Below are positions 18,174 to 27,879 of a DNA stretch of 64,000 nucleotides, piece after piece. A program made the position numbers and the translations under genes. This DNA is from Pontibacter amylolyticus (GTDB lineage: Bacteria; Bacteroidota; Bacteroidia; Cytophagales; Hymenobacteraceae): NCBI RefSeq assembly GCF_014638845.1, contig NZ_BMFP01000010.1:46657-110656 (forward strand), given 5' to 3'. The notes beneath the pieces are model-generated. The model saw only the letters and a list, made by a program, of their open reading frames with translations. It did no database searches and was not told the DNA's origin. Every line of letters starts with the position of its first letter. The first letter of the stretch is position 1.

Positions 18174-20530
18174 TAGAATTTAACATTAAAATTGATGGAA
18201 GGTATAGGTGCCCCGATAACGGCCAGTTTATACGCCCCCGGCGCTTCTCCATAATGATGCTGGTATAGCATGGAGTAAGCGTTCTTCCGGCCGTACAGGT
18301 TATAAATGGAGAAGCTGCCACTGTATTCCGCCTTGCCTCTTTTGATAATTTCCCGATTCAGGGACACATCCAGGCGGTGATAGTCGGGCATTCGCTGCTG
18401 ATTTCGGCCGACGTAGTTGGCAAAGATTTGCCCCTGGTACCAATACCAGGAGTCCGCGGCGGTCACAGGCCTGCCGGTGGTGTAGGTAAAGTTGGCCGTC
18501 ACCTTCCATTTGGGCCAGAGATGATAATCAGCAAAAACGTTCAGGTTGATCGGCTTGTCGTAATTGGATGGATAAGCTTTCCCACCATTGATGGTTTCTG
18601 CCTCGGTTTTGCCGGCTATCGTCCTAAAAGACCTGGAGTACGTCAGGCTGACCCAGCCTGTGAGCCGTCCCTGGTTCTTTTTCAGCATCCATTCAGAGCC
18701 ATAGGCCTCCCCATCTCCAAACAGCAAATCCGATTCGAGTGTGGGGTTGAGCAGGAGCGTTGCCCCGTCTTTATAATCAATCTGGTTATAAAGTTTTTTA
18801 TAATACACTTCCCAACTGAAGTCATACCAACTCTCCGGATCTGAGTAGAAGTATCCTAACGATACCTGATCTGCCACCTGGGGCTCTATGTGTTTGTTAG
18901 ACAGTTTCCAGACATCCACCGGCGTGATGGCGGCCGTGTTTGAAATAAGCTGAATATACTGTCTGGTCCTGCTATAGCCTGCTTTTAAAGAAGTATTGTC
19001 AGTTAAAGAGTACTTGAAGGAGGCACGCGGTTCAAGCCCTGCGTAAGTTTGCACTACATTTCCCGCACCATAGGAAAGCGTATCAACAATATTCACATCA
19101 CTTTTAGGCCGCCCCTCTGCATAAACATAAGTAACTGAGGGGCCTATCTTGGCAAACCGGGAGAAACGCAGTCCCACTGACATCGACAGCCTGTCCGTAA
19201 GTGTCATTTCATCGTTCAGGTAAACGGATGTTTCATATCCTTTGTCGCTTTCCAATTGGCGTGGGTTGAGGCTAGAGCTACCGTAAGGCACCAATTCTCC
19301 CGGCTGAATGTCATATAGAGATGCGTCGGCTCCGAAGTCAAGCTGATGCTTATCGAGCCCGAAATATCCAAAATCAAGCTTTAGCTGGGTCAGGTCTATA
19401 CCTGAGTTAAGGGCAAACTCTTCTCCGACGGCAATACCTTCGACCTTATTTACATAGTTGCTTTTAACTACTGTGGCTATACCTGTAAAGTTATTGTTGA
19501 ACATATGGCTCCACTTGAGTGTCCCCAGTGTGTTCTTCCATTGGTAGGTTGTGTCGTTCGGGAATTTGAAACCGTCCGCACTGTGGTAACCCGAGAAACT
19601 GACGGTGTTCTTTGCGTTCAGCTTATACTTAAACTTCAGGTTTCCATCATAGAAATGACCCGAACTGTTCTTGATATTCCTATTGGGGAAGAGCTTCATG
19701 ATGTAGCCTGGGAACGCTCCTCTAACAGCAACCAGAAACGTTAGCTTGTCAGACAGCGGCCCATCCATGCTGAACTTGCCCGAGATAGGAGAAACGCCGA
19801 TCTCATATTTCATTCTCTCCTCATTCCCATCCCGCAGTCTGACATCTAAAATGGAAGAAATTCTACCTCCATACCTGGCGGATATACCACTACGGTGCAG
19901 TTCATAGCTTTTGAGAATATCAGGATTGTAGACAGAGTAGAAACCGAACAGATGGTTGGCGTTGAACAAGGGAGCGTCATCCATCAGTACGAGGTTTTGG
20001 TCTGCACTGCCCCCCCGCACAAAAAAGCCCGATGTTCCTTCGCCCGCATTCACCACCCCGGGCAATGCCGAAACACTCCGTAACACATCCGCCTCTCCCA
20101 ATAGCTTTGGCATGCGTGTCAGCATCTTCTGATCGATGAATGAACTGCCCATGTGGGTACTGTTCACATCCGTAACAGGTCTGCTTGTGATCTCTACTTC
20201 TTTTAGTTTAAAGTTGGCTAGTGTCAGCGTAAATTCAACCTCTTTATCAGCGGCTACGGTAACTGACTCCCGGAAGGGTGCCATCCCGATGTATTGACAG
20301 GCAATTTCGTAACTACCCTTCTCTAGGAGTAAGGAAAACCGTCCCTGCTTATCAGTGAACACGCCTTTCCCGCCTGGTGAAACCACTAAGAAAGCCCCTT
20401 CCAGTCTTTCGCCCCAGATACCTTTCACTGTACCTGATAGTTTGTATTGCCTTGAATTTACAGCTTGAGCCCATGCGTTTAATGTGAAGACCATCAGTAA
20501 GAGGGTAATTGCAACTGATTTCCGGGGCAT
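18173..20530 (-). CDS. TonB-dependent receptor with carboxypeptidase-like N-terminal domain
   Basis: An outer-membrane receptor of 786 residues. After the signal peptide (ending NAWAQ) come a carboxypeptidase regulatory-like fold (KLSGTVKGIWGERLEGAFLVV), a plug domain (LGEADVLRSVSALPGV, GFFVRGGSADQNLVLMDDAPLF, GGRISSILDVRLRDG) and a 22-strand barrel ending SINFNVKF. The plug motifs are typical of the receptors paired with DUF4249 lipoproteins. The imported compound is unknown. I chose ATG at 20530 because it places the signal peptide at the N terminus; an in-frame start 99 bases upstream adds residues unlike the family. Confidence 0.9.
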   Translation of the reverse strand: MPRKSVAITLLLMVFTLNAWAQAVNSRQYKLSGTVKGIWGERLEGAFLVVSPGGKGVFTDKQGRFSLLLEKGSYEIACQYIGMAPFRESVTVAADKEVEFTLTLANFKLKEVEITSRPVTDVNSTHMGSSFIDQKMLTRMPKLLGEADVLRSVSALPGVVNAGEGTSGFFVRGGSADQNLVLMDDAPLFNANHLFGFYSVYNPDILKSYELHRSGISARYGGRISSILDVRLRDGNEERMKYEIGVSPISGKFSMDGPLSDKLTFLVAVRGAFPGYIMKLFPNRNIKNSSGHFYDGNLKFKYKLNAKNTVSFSGYHSADGFKFPNDTTYQWKNTLGTLKWSHMFNNNFTGIATVVKSNYVNKVEGIAVGEEFALNSGIDLTQLKLDFGYFGLDKHQLDFGADASLYDIQPGELVPYGSSSLNPRQLESDKGYETSVYLNDEMTLTDRLSMSVGLRFSRFAKIGPSVTYVYAEGRPKSDVNIVDTLSYGAGNVVQTYAGLEPRASFKYSLTDNTSLKAGYSRTRQYIQLISNTAAITPVDVWKLSNKHIEPQVADQVSLGYFYSDPESWYDFSWEVYYKKLYNQIDYKDGATLLLNPTLESDLLFGDGEAYGSEWMLKKNQGRLTGWVSLTYSRSFRTIAGKTEAETINGGKAYPSNYDKPINLNVFADYHLWPKWKVTANFTYTTGRPVTAADSWYWYQGQIFANYVGRNQQRMPDYHRLDVSLNREIIKRGKAEYSGSFSIYNLYGRKNAYSMLYQHHYGEAPGAYKLAVIGAPIPSINFNVKF

Positions 20531-20658
20531 ATGAAGCGAAATATTGTTTAAATACTTTTTTAAATATACAAAGTTTGGACATTCAATTACCACTAGTGCC
20601 AAAAGCTTTTTAATAAATAAACCTGACACTGCCTTTGCGGTGAATCCTTGTAAAAAGA

Positions 20659-20685
20659 AAAGGTCTCCGGATTCCGGAGACCTTT
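20659..20685. terminator. Terminator after the first SusC-SusD operon
   Basis: A 12-bp perfect stem (AAAGGTCTCCGG with its complement) and a 3-base loop. On the minus strand it is followed by a T-rich run. It lies between susD (ends 20741) and the receptor gene, so it should end the SusC-SusD transcript. Confidence 0.8.
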
Positions 20686-20740
20686 GCCAATGAAGAAGAC
20701 TACTACCTAGTTTTCTTAAAATTCAATTACTAATTCATTA

Positions 20741-22171
20741 CTATCTAACATCCCAGAACAGCTTAGTAGAGCTCTGATCACCACCAATTGCTGATGCCGC
20801 AGCAGCATTGTTTGATGGGTTGAGCGTCTGCTCGTTAACTGGGTAGATCAATCTTGTAGGTACGGTCAGGCCTTCTACTGGAGGAAGAAGCGTTGGAGCA
20901 TCTAATCTTCTCCAGGTTACCCATGCGTCGTATCCACGGTTATAAAGCGCGATCCACTCCTGTGTACCAATCTTCTGTCTCCAGTCGCCAGGAGCAGTCA
21001 GATAGTTCACGCTTGGCTGTAACAGGTAGGCTGTAGCCTGCGCTGCAGTACCACCCCAATAGGTGATGGAGGCTGTAACAGCTTTGTTATAGTGCTCCAT
21101 AGCAGTGCCACCTACGTTATAACCTCTTTCTACGGCTTCGGCCAGAAGGAATTCAACTTCAGCGTAATCAAGCAGTAATGCTTCAAACGTAGGATCAGCA
21201 ATCTTAGGACTTACAGTCGAGAAATCAGTGAAGGTGTTAGGGAAACCATACTTGCCACCTTTAAACTCGGTGCCAACCTTCGAGAAGTAAAACTCTCTTC
21301 TTGGGTCATTACGCTGGTTCATGGCGTCAACCAAGGTGTTGGCAGCCACATAGTCCTCTCTGGTTGAAAGTGGACCTTTCACGTTAGAAGAGATCGGGTT
21401 GTTGTTTGGTGGTGCAGACAAGTATCCGAATGACGCATTCTCATCATTACTTGAGATTACTCCACCCGCTACTGCTGATTCTGCTAAGGCTTTCGCTCTC
21501 GCATTGTCAACATCAGCTACTACCATACCTAGCTTCAACTTAAGTGAGTTACCAAACTTAAGCCAGTCCGCCATGTTGCCACCGTAAAGAATGTCACCGC
21601 TTCCAGTAAATCCTTTAGATGCAGGGTCAAGCTGTGCTACTGCTGTTTCAAGACGAGTTAGAATGTCAGCGTAAACAGTTTTTGCATCGTCGTATTTAGG
21701 CAGTGCATTCTGAGAATTGAGCGCCTCCGTATAAGGAATGTCGCCGAACGTGTTTACCAACACAGACCAGGTATACACTTCCATGATCTCGATCTGAGCC
21801 AGCTGGTTTTTCTTAACGCCTTCAGCAAGCGTCGCATCTTCAGTTACGATCCTTTTGGCTTCAACAAAATCGTTCAGCACATCACGGTACAAGGTTGTCC
21901 ACATGTTCTGTGGAATCAAACGTGAAGTCATGTTATAGCGTGGCTCATCCAGGTACTGAGTGGATGTCCAGTGCTGCACATAAAAACGATAGTTGTTAGT
22001 GTTAACGTTTGGAGTTGTCAGTACGTCCGTCAGGTTTTTAGTAGCACCCGTGAACAGGGTAACCGCCGGAACTACTGTCGCTTGTTTCTGGTCGACATTG
22101 TAATCTTCCAGATCATCCACGCATGATGCCATAAACACCAGCGAGAATAAGCATATGATAAGTTTCTTCAT
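20741..22171 (-). CDS. SusD/RagB-like nutrient-binding lipoprotein (SusD-like_2), copy 1
   Basis: A surface lipoprotein of 476 residues that caps a SusC channel and binds its ligand. The lipobox FMASC places the acylated Cys at residue 17, followed by the acidic surface-export signal VDDLEDYN. The helical TPR-like body (YTWSVLVNTFGDIPYTEALN, LLLDYAEVEFLLAEAVERGY) and the C-terminal block WRRLDAPTLLPP, LIYPVNEQTLNP match the SusD-like_2 family. No glycoside hydrolase lies nearby, so a glycan ligand is not indicated; peptides are possible. It lies 12 bp after its SusC partner. A close paralog is at 26447-27868. Confidence 0.93.
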   Translation of the reverse strand: MKKLIICLFSLVFMASCVDDLEDYNVDQKQATVVPAVTLFTGATKNLTDVLTTPNVNTNNYRFYVQHWTSTQYLDEPRYNMTSRLIPQNMWTTLYRDVLNDFVEAKRIVTEDATLAEGVKKNQLAQIEIMEVYTWSVLVNTFGDIPYTEALNSQNALPKYDDAKTVYADILTRLETAVAQLDPASKGFTGSGDILYGGNMADWLKFGNSLKLKLGMVVADVDNARAKALAESAVAGGVISSNDENASFGYLSAPPNNNPISSNVKGPLSTREDYVAANTLVDAMNQRNDPRREFYFSKVGTEFKGGKYGFPNTFTDFSTVSPKIADPTFEALLLDYAEVEFLLAEAVERGYNVGGTAMEHYNKAVTASITYWGGTAAQATAYLLQPSVNYLTAPGDWRQKIGTQEWIALYNRGYDAWVTWRRLDAPTLLPPVEGLTVPTRLIYPVNEQTLNPSNNAAAASAIGGDQSSTKLFWDVR

Positions 22172-22182
22172 TTTCTGATATT

Positions 22183-25100
22183 TTAGAAATTTAATTTAAC
22201 GTTGAAGCCATAAGTTCTAACAGCTGGGTAAGCACCAGACTGATATCCTCTGCCAAAGTTACCTGAGCTCAAACCTTCTTCCGGGTCAGAGTACTCCATG
22301 TTTTTGTGGATGATCCAAAGGTTACGACCGATCAACTGCAGATCAACACCTTTTACGAATCCCAGGTTCCCGATAACTGACTCAGGCAAAGCATAAGAAA
22401 GAGCAACTTCTCTCAGCTTCACGAAGCTACCATCGAACACATACATGGCGCGCGGAGCACCAACATAGTTATCAGCTGCGTAGCCGTAAGGAGTCATACC
22501 GTCACCATCCTGGTTCTCAGCATAGATATCGTTCGGAGTGCCATCTTCCTTAACACCTGGCAGCTTTACGCCACCACCTTCTGCAGCTGGATCACGAGTA
22601 GGGTTACCCTTATCGTTCAGGCCTGCAGTATGGGCATATAAACCAGTTGCTTCGCCATACCACTGGTCAAGAGAGAATACATCGCCACCATGACGCACAT
22701 CGATCAGGAAGCCCAATGAAACACCTTTATACGTTAAGGTGTTGTTGAAACCGCCAGTCCAGTCTGGGTTTGGATCACCAATGATAAGGTCTGATCTGTC
22801 AGACAATAGGTAGTAGCCGTTTGCTCCAACTGTTTTCTGACCATTTGTGTAAACGAAGTCGTTACCACGGATTACACCGTAAGGCTGACCAATGGCAGCG
22901 TTCAGAGAAACACCTCCCTGGAAAGAAGCAAGTGTCAGGTTCTCCACATCTTCATACAGGCTGATAACTTTGTTTCTGTTACGAGCGAAGTTGAAGTTCA
23001 TGGTCCAGGTGAGGTCACCTGTCTGAACTGGCGTTACAAAAGCAGCGATCTCAAAACCTTTGTTTTCTACTTCACCAGCGTTAACATAACGGTTTGTATA
23101 ACCTGACGCAGCCGTCTGGCTAACAGGCATGATCTGGTCGATCTGGTTTTCCTTGTACACAGTGAAGTCGAAACCGAACAGGTTGTTGAAGAACTCCGCC
23201 TCTATACCTGCTTCCATACTCTTCTTTCTTTCAGGCTTCAGGTTAGGGTTGTTCTTTGTGCTAGGAAGCGAGAAGATCGGAGTTGAGCCAAAACCGGTTG
23301 GCTTAAAATACACATCATAGATACTCAACGGAGGAGCGTCGTTACCTACTTCTGCGTAGTTAATTCTCGCCTTACCATGTGATAACCATGAGGTTTCTAT
23401 AAGGTTAGAGAACAGCACGTTCACACCAGCAGCTGGGTAGAAGTAAGCGTTATCGCCTTTTGGAAGTGTAGTAGACTTATCCTGACGGGCAGAAAGCTCC
23501 ATGTAGTAAGTGTCTCTGAAACCAAGGTTAACGTTGGCAAAAATACCGTCTACACCTCTGCGCCAGAAGGTTTCAGTTGGAGGGTTTACCGGGCTTGCAG
23601 AGTTGGAGATGGAGTACAGTTTTGGAACAACCAGACCGCCGTTTGTTGCTGTAAATATAGATTCAGCACGGTCTCTGCGAAGGTTGGTACCTAACAAACC
23701 TGTAAAGCTTAACTCTTCAGAAATGTCTTTGTTGAAGTTCAACATGAAGTCGAAGTTCGTTTCGTTGAAGTCTCTGTTATACCTGGAGTAGCCACTCAAA
23801 CCAGCACTACCAACCGCAACGCGCTCTTCCTGCATGTCACTTGTAGTGTTGAAAGAGGCTCTACCCATGGCGCTCATCCAATCGGTGATTTTGTAATTAA
23901 CAGTCGCATAACCATAGATGTTATCTCTGCTGTCGTTCGCGTAGTTTTCGTACTGCGTCCAGTATGGGTTGTCAGAGTAGATCGGACCTGTGTTTGAGCT
24001 GTTCCAGTTCCAGGTGATGTTCTGGCGGTTTCTGAAGTAAGCATCTTTCTGCTCTTTCAGATCCACGTTAGTTTGCCACCACTGGCGGAACTGCTGGTTA
24101 GGGTTAGTACCGCTATAACCAGTACCATATCTACCCATACCTACTGTGCGAGTGTAGTTACCTGAAGCAGACACTGTTAACCTTTCAGAAGCCTCATAAG
24201 AAGCATTGAAGTTGAACATGTCTTTGTCTATTGTAGAGTTTGGCAGGTTACCTTTGATGTCGTTACGAGTGTAACCAAGGTTAAAGGTTGTCTTGTCGCC
24301 ACCGCCACTAACTACCACGCTCTGGTTAGAGTTAAGGCCTGTTTCATAGAATGAAGTAGGGTCGTTTTCAGCAGCTACCCAAGGTCTTGTCTTTCCATAG
24401 TTTGGATGAAGCGGATCGATCGCATCCCACTGGTAAACCTGCAGGTTCGGGTCGAATCTCGGACCGTATGAAGCGTCATCCTGGTATCTTACTACCGGTG
24501 CTACACCGCTACCCAAATCTTTAGGTGCACGGAAGCCCTGGAAGTAACCACCACCATACTCTTTCTGGTACTTTACATAAGTGCTCTTATCGATGTTACT
24601 CCAGGTAACACCGCTGTTAACAGCTATGTTCAAGCTGTTTTTCGCGCCTTTTTTAGTAGTGATCATGATAACACCGTTCGCCGCGCGCGAACCATAGAGC
24701 GCTGTTGCTGCTGCACCTTTCAGCACGTTAACAGACTCAATGTTATCAGGGTTAAGGTCGGCGGCAGCGTTACCAAAGTCAGCACCACCACGGCCAGTAG
24801 CCTGGTTAGAGCCGTTGTTGTTGGCGTTACTTACCGGCACACCGTCAATAACGAACAGTGCCTGGTTTTCACCTGTAAGGGAAGAATAACCGCGGATGAT
24901 CACGTTTGTAGAGCCACCCATGGTGTTGTTGGTTCTGATGTCCAGACCAGCCACTTTACCTGAGAGGGAGTTTACTACGTTTTCATTTCTGGCACGTGTG
25001 ATCTGGTCTCCGCTAACTTCCTGAGCTGAATAGGCCAACTCGTTTCTGTTACGCTCGATACCCAGGGCGGTCACCACAACCTCACCCAACTGGCGGGTGT

Positions 25101-25395
25101 CGGTTCCCATAGACACGTTTATGGTCGATTGGTTTCCAATTGGCCGTTCAACTGTCTGATAGCCGATGAAGCGAAATACAAGGGTGTTGCTGCCTTCCGG
25201 CACATTCACAGTAAAGGTACCGTCTGCCCCCGAGGCAGTACCCACTGATGTGCCTTTTACCAGGACTGTAACCCCTGGCAGCGGCTGATTGGTAGTAGCG
25301 TCTGTCACCGTACCGGTGATCGCCCTGACTTGAGCCATGGCCTCATGGATAAAGGCCGACACAAGCAGCAGGCATAGCATTAGAATTTTTTTCAT
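22183..25395 (-). CDS. SusC/RagA TonB-linked outer membrane transporter, copy 1
   Basis: The 1070-residue protein has a signal peptide ending EAMAQ and a carboxypeptidase-like domain (ITGTVTDATTNQPLPGVTVLV). The SusC box LGEVVVTALGIERNRNELAY is followed by the plug (LSGKVAGLDIRTNN, IRGYSSLTGENQALFVIDG, VLKGAAATALYGSRAANGVI) and a large barrel ending YGFNVKLNF. It forms the energised import channel of a SusCD pair with the downstream lipoprotein. The imported substrate is unknown. The gene is preceded by a leader of about 980 bp. GGTATA words are notably rare across this operon. Confidence 0.95.
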   Translation of the reverse strand: MKKILMLCLLLVSAFIHEAMAQVRAITGTVTDATTNQPLPGVTVLVKGTSVGTASGADGTFTVNVPEGSNTLVFRFIGYQTVERPIGNQSTINVSMGTDTRQLGEVVVTALGIERNRNELAYSAQEVSGDQITRARNENVVNSLSGKVAGLDIRTNNTMGGSTNVIIRGYSSLTGENQALFVIDGVPVSNANNNGSNQATGRGGADFGNAAADLNPDNIESVNVLKGAAATALYGSRAANGVIMITTKKGAKNSLNIAVNSGVTWSNIDKSTYVKYQKEYGGGYFQGFRAPKDLGSGVAPVVRYQDDASYGPRFDPNLQVYQWDAIDPLHPNYGKTRPWVAAENDPTSFYETGLNSNQSVVVSGGGDKTTFNLGYTRNDIKGNLPNSTIDKDMFNFNASYEASERLTVSASGNYTRTVGMGRYGTGYSGTNPNQQFRQWWQTNVDLKEQKDAYFRNRQNITWNWNSSNTGPIYSDNPYWTQYENYANDSRDNIYGYATVNYKITDWMSAMGRASFNTTSDMQEERVAVGSAGLSGYSRYNRDFNETNFDFMLNFNKDISEELSFTGLLGTNLRRDRAESIFTATNGGLVVPKLYSISNSASPVNPPTETFWRRGVDGIFANVNLGFRDTYYMELSARQDKSTTLPKGDNAYFYPAAGVNVLFSNLIETSWLSHGKARINYAEVGNDAPPLSIYDVYFKPTGFGSTPIFSLPSTKNNPNLKPERKKSMEAGIEAEFFNNLFGFDFTVYKENQIDQIMPVSQTAASGYTNRYVNAGEVENKGFEIAAFVTPVQTGDLTWTMNFNFARNRNKVISLYEDVENLTLASFQGGVSLNAAIGQPYGVIRGNDFVYTNGQKTVGANGYYLLSDRSDLIIGDPNPDWTGGFNNTLTYKGVSLGFLIDVRHGGDVFSLDQWYGEATGLYAHTAGLNDKGNPTRDPAAEGGGVKLPGVKEDGTPNDIYAENQDGDGMTPYGYAADNYVGAPRAMYVFDGSFVKLREVALSYALPESVIGNLGFVKGVDLQLIGRNLWIIHKNMEYSDPEEGLSSGNFGRGYQSGAYPAVRTYGFNVKLNF

Positions 25396-26371
25396 TGCGC
25401 TGTTTGTTTAGGTAAGAATTAAATCAAAATAGTTAAGGTGTTATTTTATCACTTCGCTGGATAACAGCTTCAGTATGTTCGTTTTATGTTAAATATTGAG
25501 CTAATACTCGCTCTATCTGTTAATCACCTCCTTCATCTATTGCTTTCCTTCGCTTCCGAGATTGAGTACTGGTCAATGATATCGACAATTTGCTTCTGAA
25601 GCGGGTTGATGAGCTGACTTACCTAAAATGCCGGAACCAACATATTCAGGGGACAAGAGCACGACCCTAAACAGATAATCACCTTCAACGAAATATTGTA
25701 TCAGATGCCGAAAACTAGATTATATTGAATTATTTATCAAAATAAGGATATGGCTGTCGTAAGGGCAGACCATTTAAGCCTGCAGACAACAGTTTGATAG
25801 CCTCAAAATCAGGCTATGTAAATCGATAAATACTTAGGAAGCCGCTAGCTTTGCTGAAATTGGTAAGCGGCAATGGGGCAAAGATAACTCTGAGAATAGT
25901 AGAGGTCTTTTCATTGTTTTAAATTGTTTAAGGTGAGAGATGCTCAATTTTAAAGAATGTTTTCGGCTTTCACAAATATTTAATGCGTTTTTTGACCTCA
26001 AAAGCAAATCTTAAGAATTTTCAAAGCGACTCTTGGGTAGTTAATGTAAGCGGAATACAAGCAAAGCGATAAAAACTCCTCCTTATACGGATAGGTATAG
26101 GAAAGGATAAATTTATTCAATATGATAACAGAAAAATTAAATTTTTAAAGCATAAGGCAAACAAAATCAAGATTTTAACCACCCCTGGCTTCAGGTATGG
26201 CAAGTTGGTGAAACCAACCTGTTTACTTATTTTCTTAGTTAAAGGGGACAATACACCGCTGTGTATGAATCTCTGCCAGCTTTAAACCGGGACCGAAGTC
26301 GCTATGACTGCTCTGGTCTGATCAATTATAAGCCAACAGTTTATGATGTGAGACTTATCTGGCAGTAAAAG
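25396..26371 (-). other. Long AT-rich leader region upstream of SusC copy 1
   Basis: No open frame with protein-like character is seen. The stretch is much more AT-rich than its surroundings. A TATCTTTG on the minus strand at 25879-25886 fits the -7 consensus but has no good -33 partner. The segment near 26125-26175 shares composition and short words (AAGGCAAA, ACAAAATCAAG) with the region 31400-31470 upstream of the second SusC gene, as if both operons keep a common distal promoter or leader. A regulatory RNA cannot be ruled out. Confidence 0.45.
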
Positions 26372-26401
26372 AAAAATGCCCCCGAACCCGGGGGCATTTT
26401 T
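26372..26401. terminator. Strong terminator after the second SusC-SusD operon
   Basis: A perfect 13-bp stem (AAAAATGCCCCCG with its complement) and a 4-base loop, with A and T runs on the two arms so it can work on both strands. It lies about 45 bp after the stop of susD copy 2. Confidence 0.9.
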
Positions 26402-26446
26402 CTATAAGTAAACTACTACTATATTAATCAGTCATGCATTAGTCCA

Positions 26447-27868
26447 TCAATTCACATCCCAGAACAGCTTCGTAGAACTTTCGTCTCCTCCTATGGCCGA
26501 TGCCGCTGCGGCGCGGTTATTTGGGTTCAGCGTTTGCTCATTGACAGGGTAAATCAGTCTTGTTGGCACAATCAATCCTTCTACCGGTGGTGTCAGAGTT
26601 GGAGCATCGAGTCTTCTCCAGGTCAGCCAGGCCTCATAACCACGGTTAAAGAAAGCAATCCATGCCTGTGTGCCTATTTTCTGCTTCCAGTCACCAGGCG
26701 CTGTAGCGTAGTTGACTGCGGGCTGGGCCAGATAGGCGGCGGCCTCAGCTTCTGTTCCTCCCCAATACAGAATGGATGCCCTGATAGCTGCATTGTAATG
26801 TTCAGCGGCAGACCCGGCGATAAACCCCCTTTCTACAGCTTCAGCCAACAGGAACTCTACCTCGGCATAATCCAGCAACACTCCCGGGAAATCAAGTGCG
26901 GCTATCTTCTCGCTTACGGTGGAGTTTTCTTCATAATCGTTCGCAAAGCCAACCCGGCCGCCTACAAACTGCCCATCAACATCTGTAAAGTACTGCGGCC
27001 TCCTGGGGTCATTCAGCGAATTCATCAGATCAACGAGCCTACCGGCTGCTATAAAGTCCTCCCTTGCTGAAAGCGGACCTCTGACGTTATCCGAAATAGG
27101 GTTGTTGTTCGGAGTCGCAGCTGTGTAGGGGAATAAGGCATTGTCCGCATTGCTTGTGAACACATTTGGCGCAGCTTCTGCTACAAGCGTTCCGGCTTTA
27201 GCTGCGTCAACATCAGCTATCACCATGGCTAACCGCAGCTTCAGAGAATTACCGAACTTTACCCACTGCGCCATGTCTCCATTGTAAAGCACATCTCCTT
27301 CTTCAAACCCAGATTCTGCTGTATTGATCAGACCAAGCGCCATATCAAGGCGTTCCAGGATATCGTTGTAAATCGCCTGGTCATCATCGTATACCGGCTG
27401 CGTGTTAGTCGGGTCAAGCGCCTCGGTATAGGGAATATCGCCAAAAGTCGTCACCAGAACAGACCAGGCATATACCTCCATGATCTCAATTTGAGCCAAC
27501 TGGTTGTTTTTGAGCACCGGGTCAATTGTCTCATCGGCAACTAATAGCCTTTTAGACTCTTTCAAGTCAGCCAGTACGTCCCGGTAAAGCGCATTCCAGA
27601 AGTTTTGAGGAATCAAACGGCCGGTCATGTTGTACCTGGGCTCCTCTACATATTGAGTTGTAGCCCAGTGCTGCACATACAACCTGATGTTGTTCGTGTT
27701 CACGTTCGGGGTAGTCAACACATCCGTCAGGCCCAACAGGGCATTGGTGAACAGCGTGGCGGGCGGGACATCAGTTGCCCGCTTCGTGTCAATATTATAT
27801 TCATCCAGGTCGTCTACGCACGCTGCCATAAACACCAGCGAGAATAAGCATATGATAAGTTTTTTCAT
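26447..27868 (-). CDS. SusD/RagB-like nutrient-binding lipoprotein (SusD-like_2), copy 2
   Basis: The 473-residue paralog of the protein at 20741-22171 has the same signal sequence (MKKLIICLFSLVFMAAC) and long shared stretches (NVNTNN, ALYRDVL, FGDIPYTEAL, NNPIS, LLLDYAEVEFLLAEAVERG, LIYPVNEQTLNP, STKLFWDV). The differences concentrate in the middle and in residues 280-320, where ligand-binding loops would be expected. This suggests a duplication that has since diverged in ligand choice. It lies 12 bp downstream of its SusC partner, the same spacing as in copy 1, and is followed by a strong terminator. Confidence 0.93.
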   Translation of the reverse strand: MKKLIICLFSLVFMAACVDDLDEYNIDTKRATDVPPATLFTNALLGLTDVLTTPNVNTNNIRLYVQHWATTQYVEEPRYNMTGRLIPQNFWNALYRDVLADLKESKRLLVADETIDPVLKNNQLAQIEIMEVYAWSVLVTTFGDIPYTEALDPTNTQPVYDDDQAIYNDILERLDMALGLINTAESGFEEGDVLYNGDMAQWVKFGNSLKLRLAMVIADVDAAKAGTLVAEAAPNVFTSNADNALFPYTAATPNNNPISDNVRGPLSAREDFIAAGRLVDLMNSLNDPRRPQYFTDVDGQFVGGRVGFANDYEENSTVSEKIAALDFPGVLLDYAEVEFLLAEAVERGFIAGSAAEHYNAAIRASILYWGGTEAEAAAYLAQPAVNYATAPGDWKQKIGTQAWIAFFNRGYEAWLTWRRLDAPTLTPPVEGLIVPTRLIYPVNEQTLNPNNRAAAASAIGGDESSTKLFWDVN

Positions 27869-27879
27869 CTCTCGTTAGT

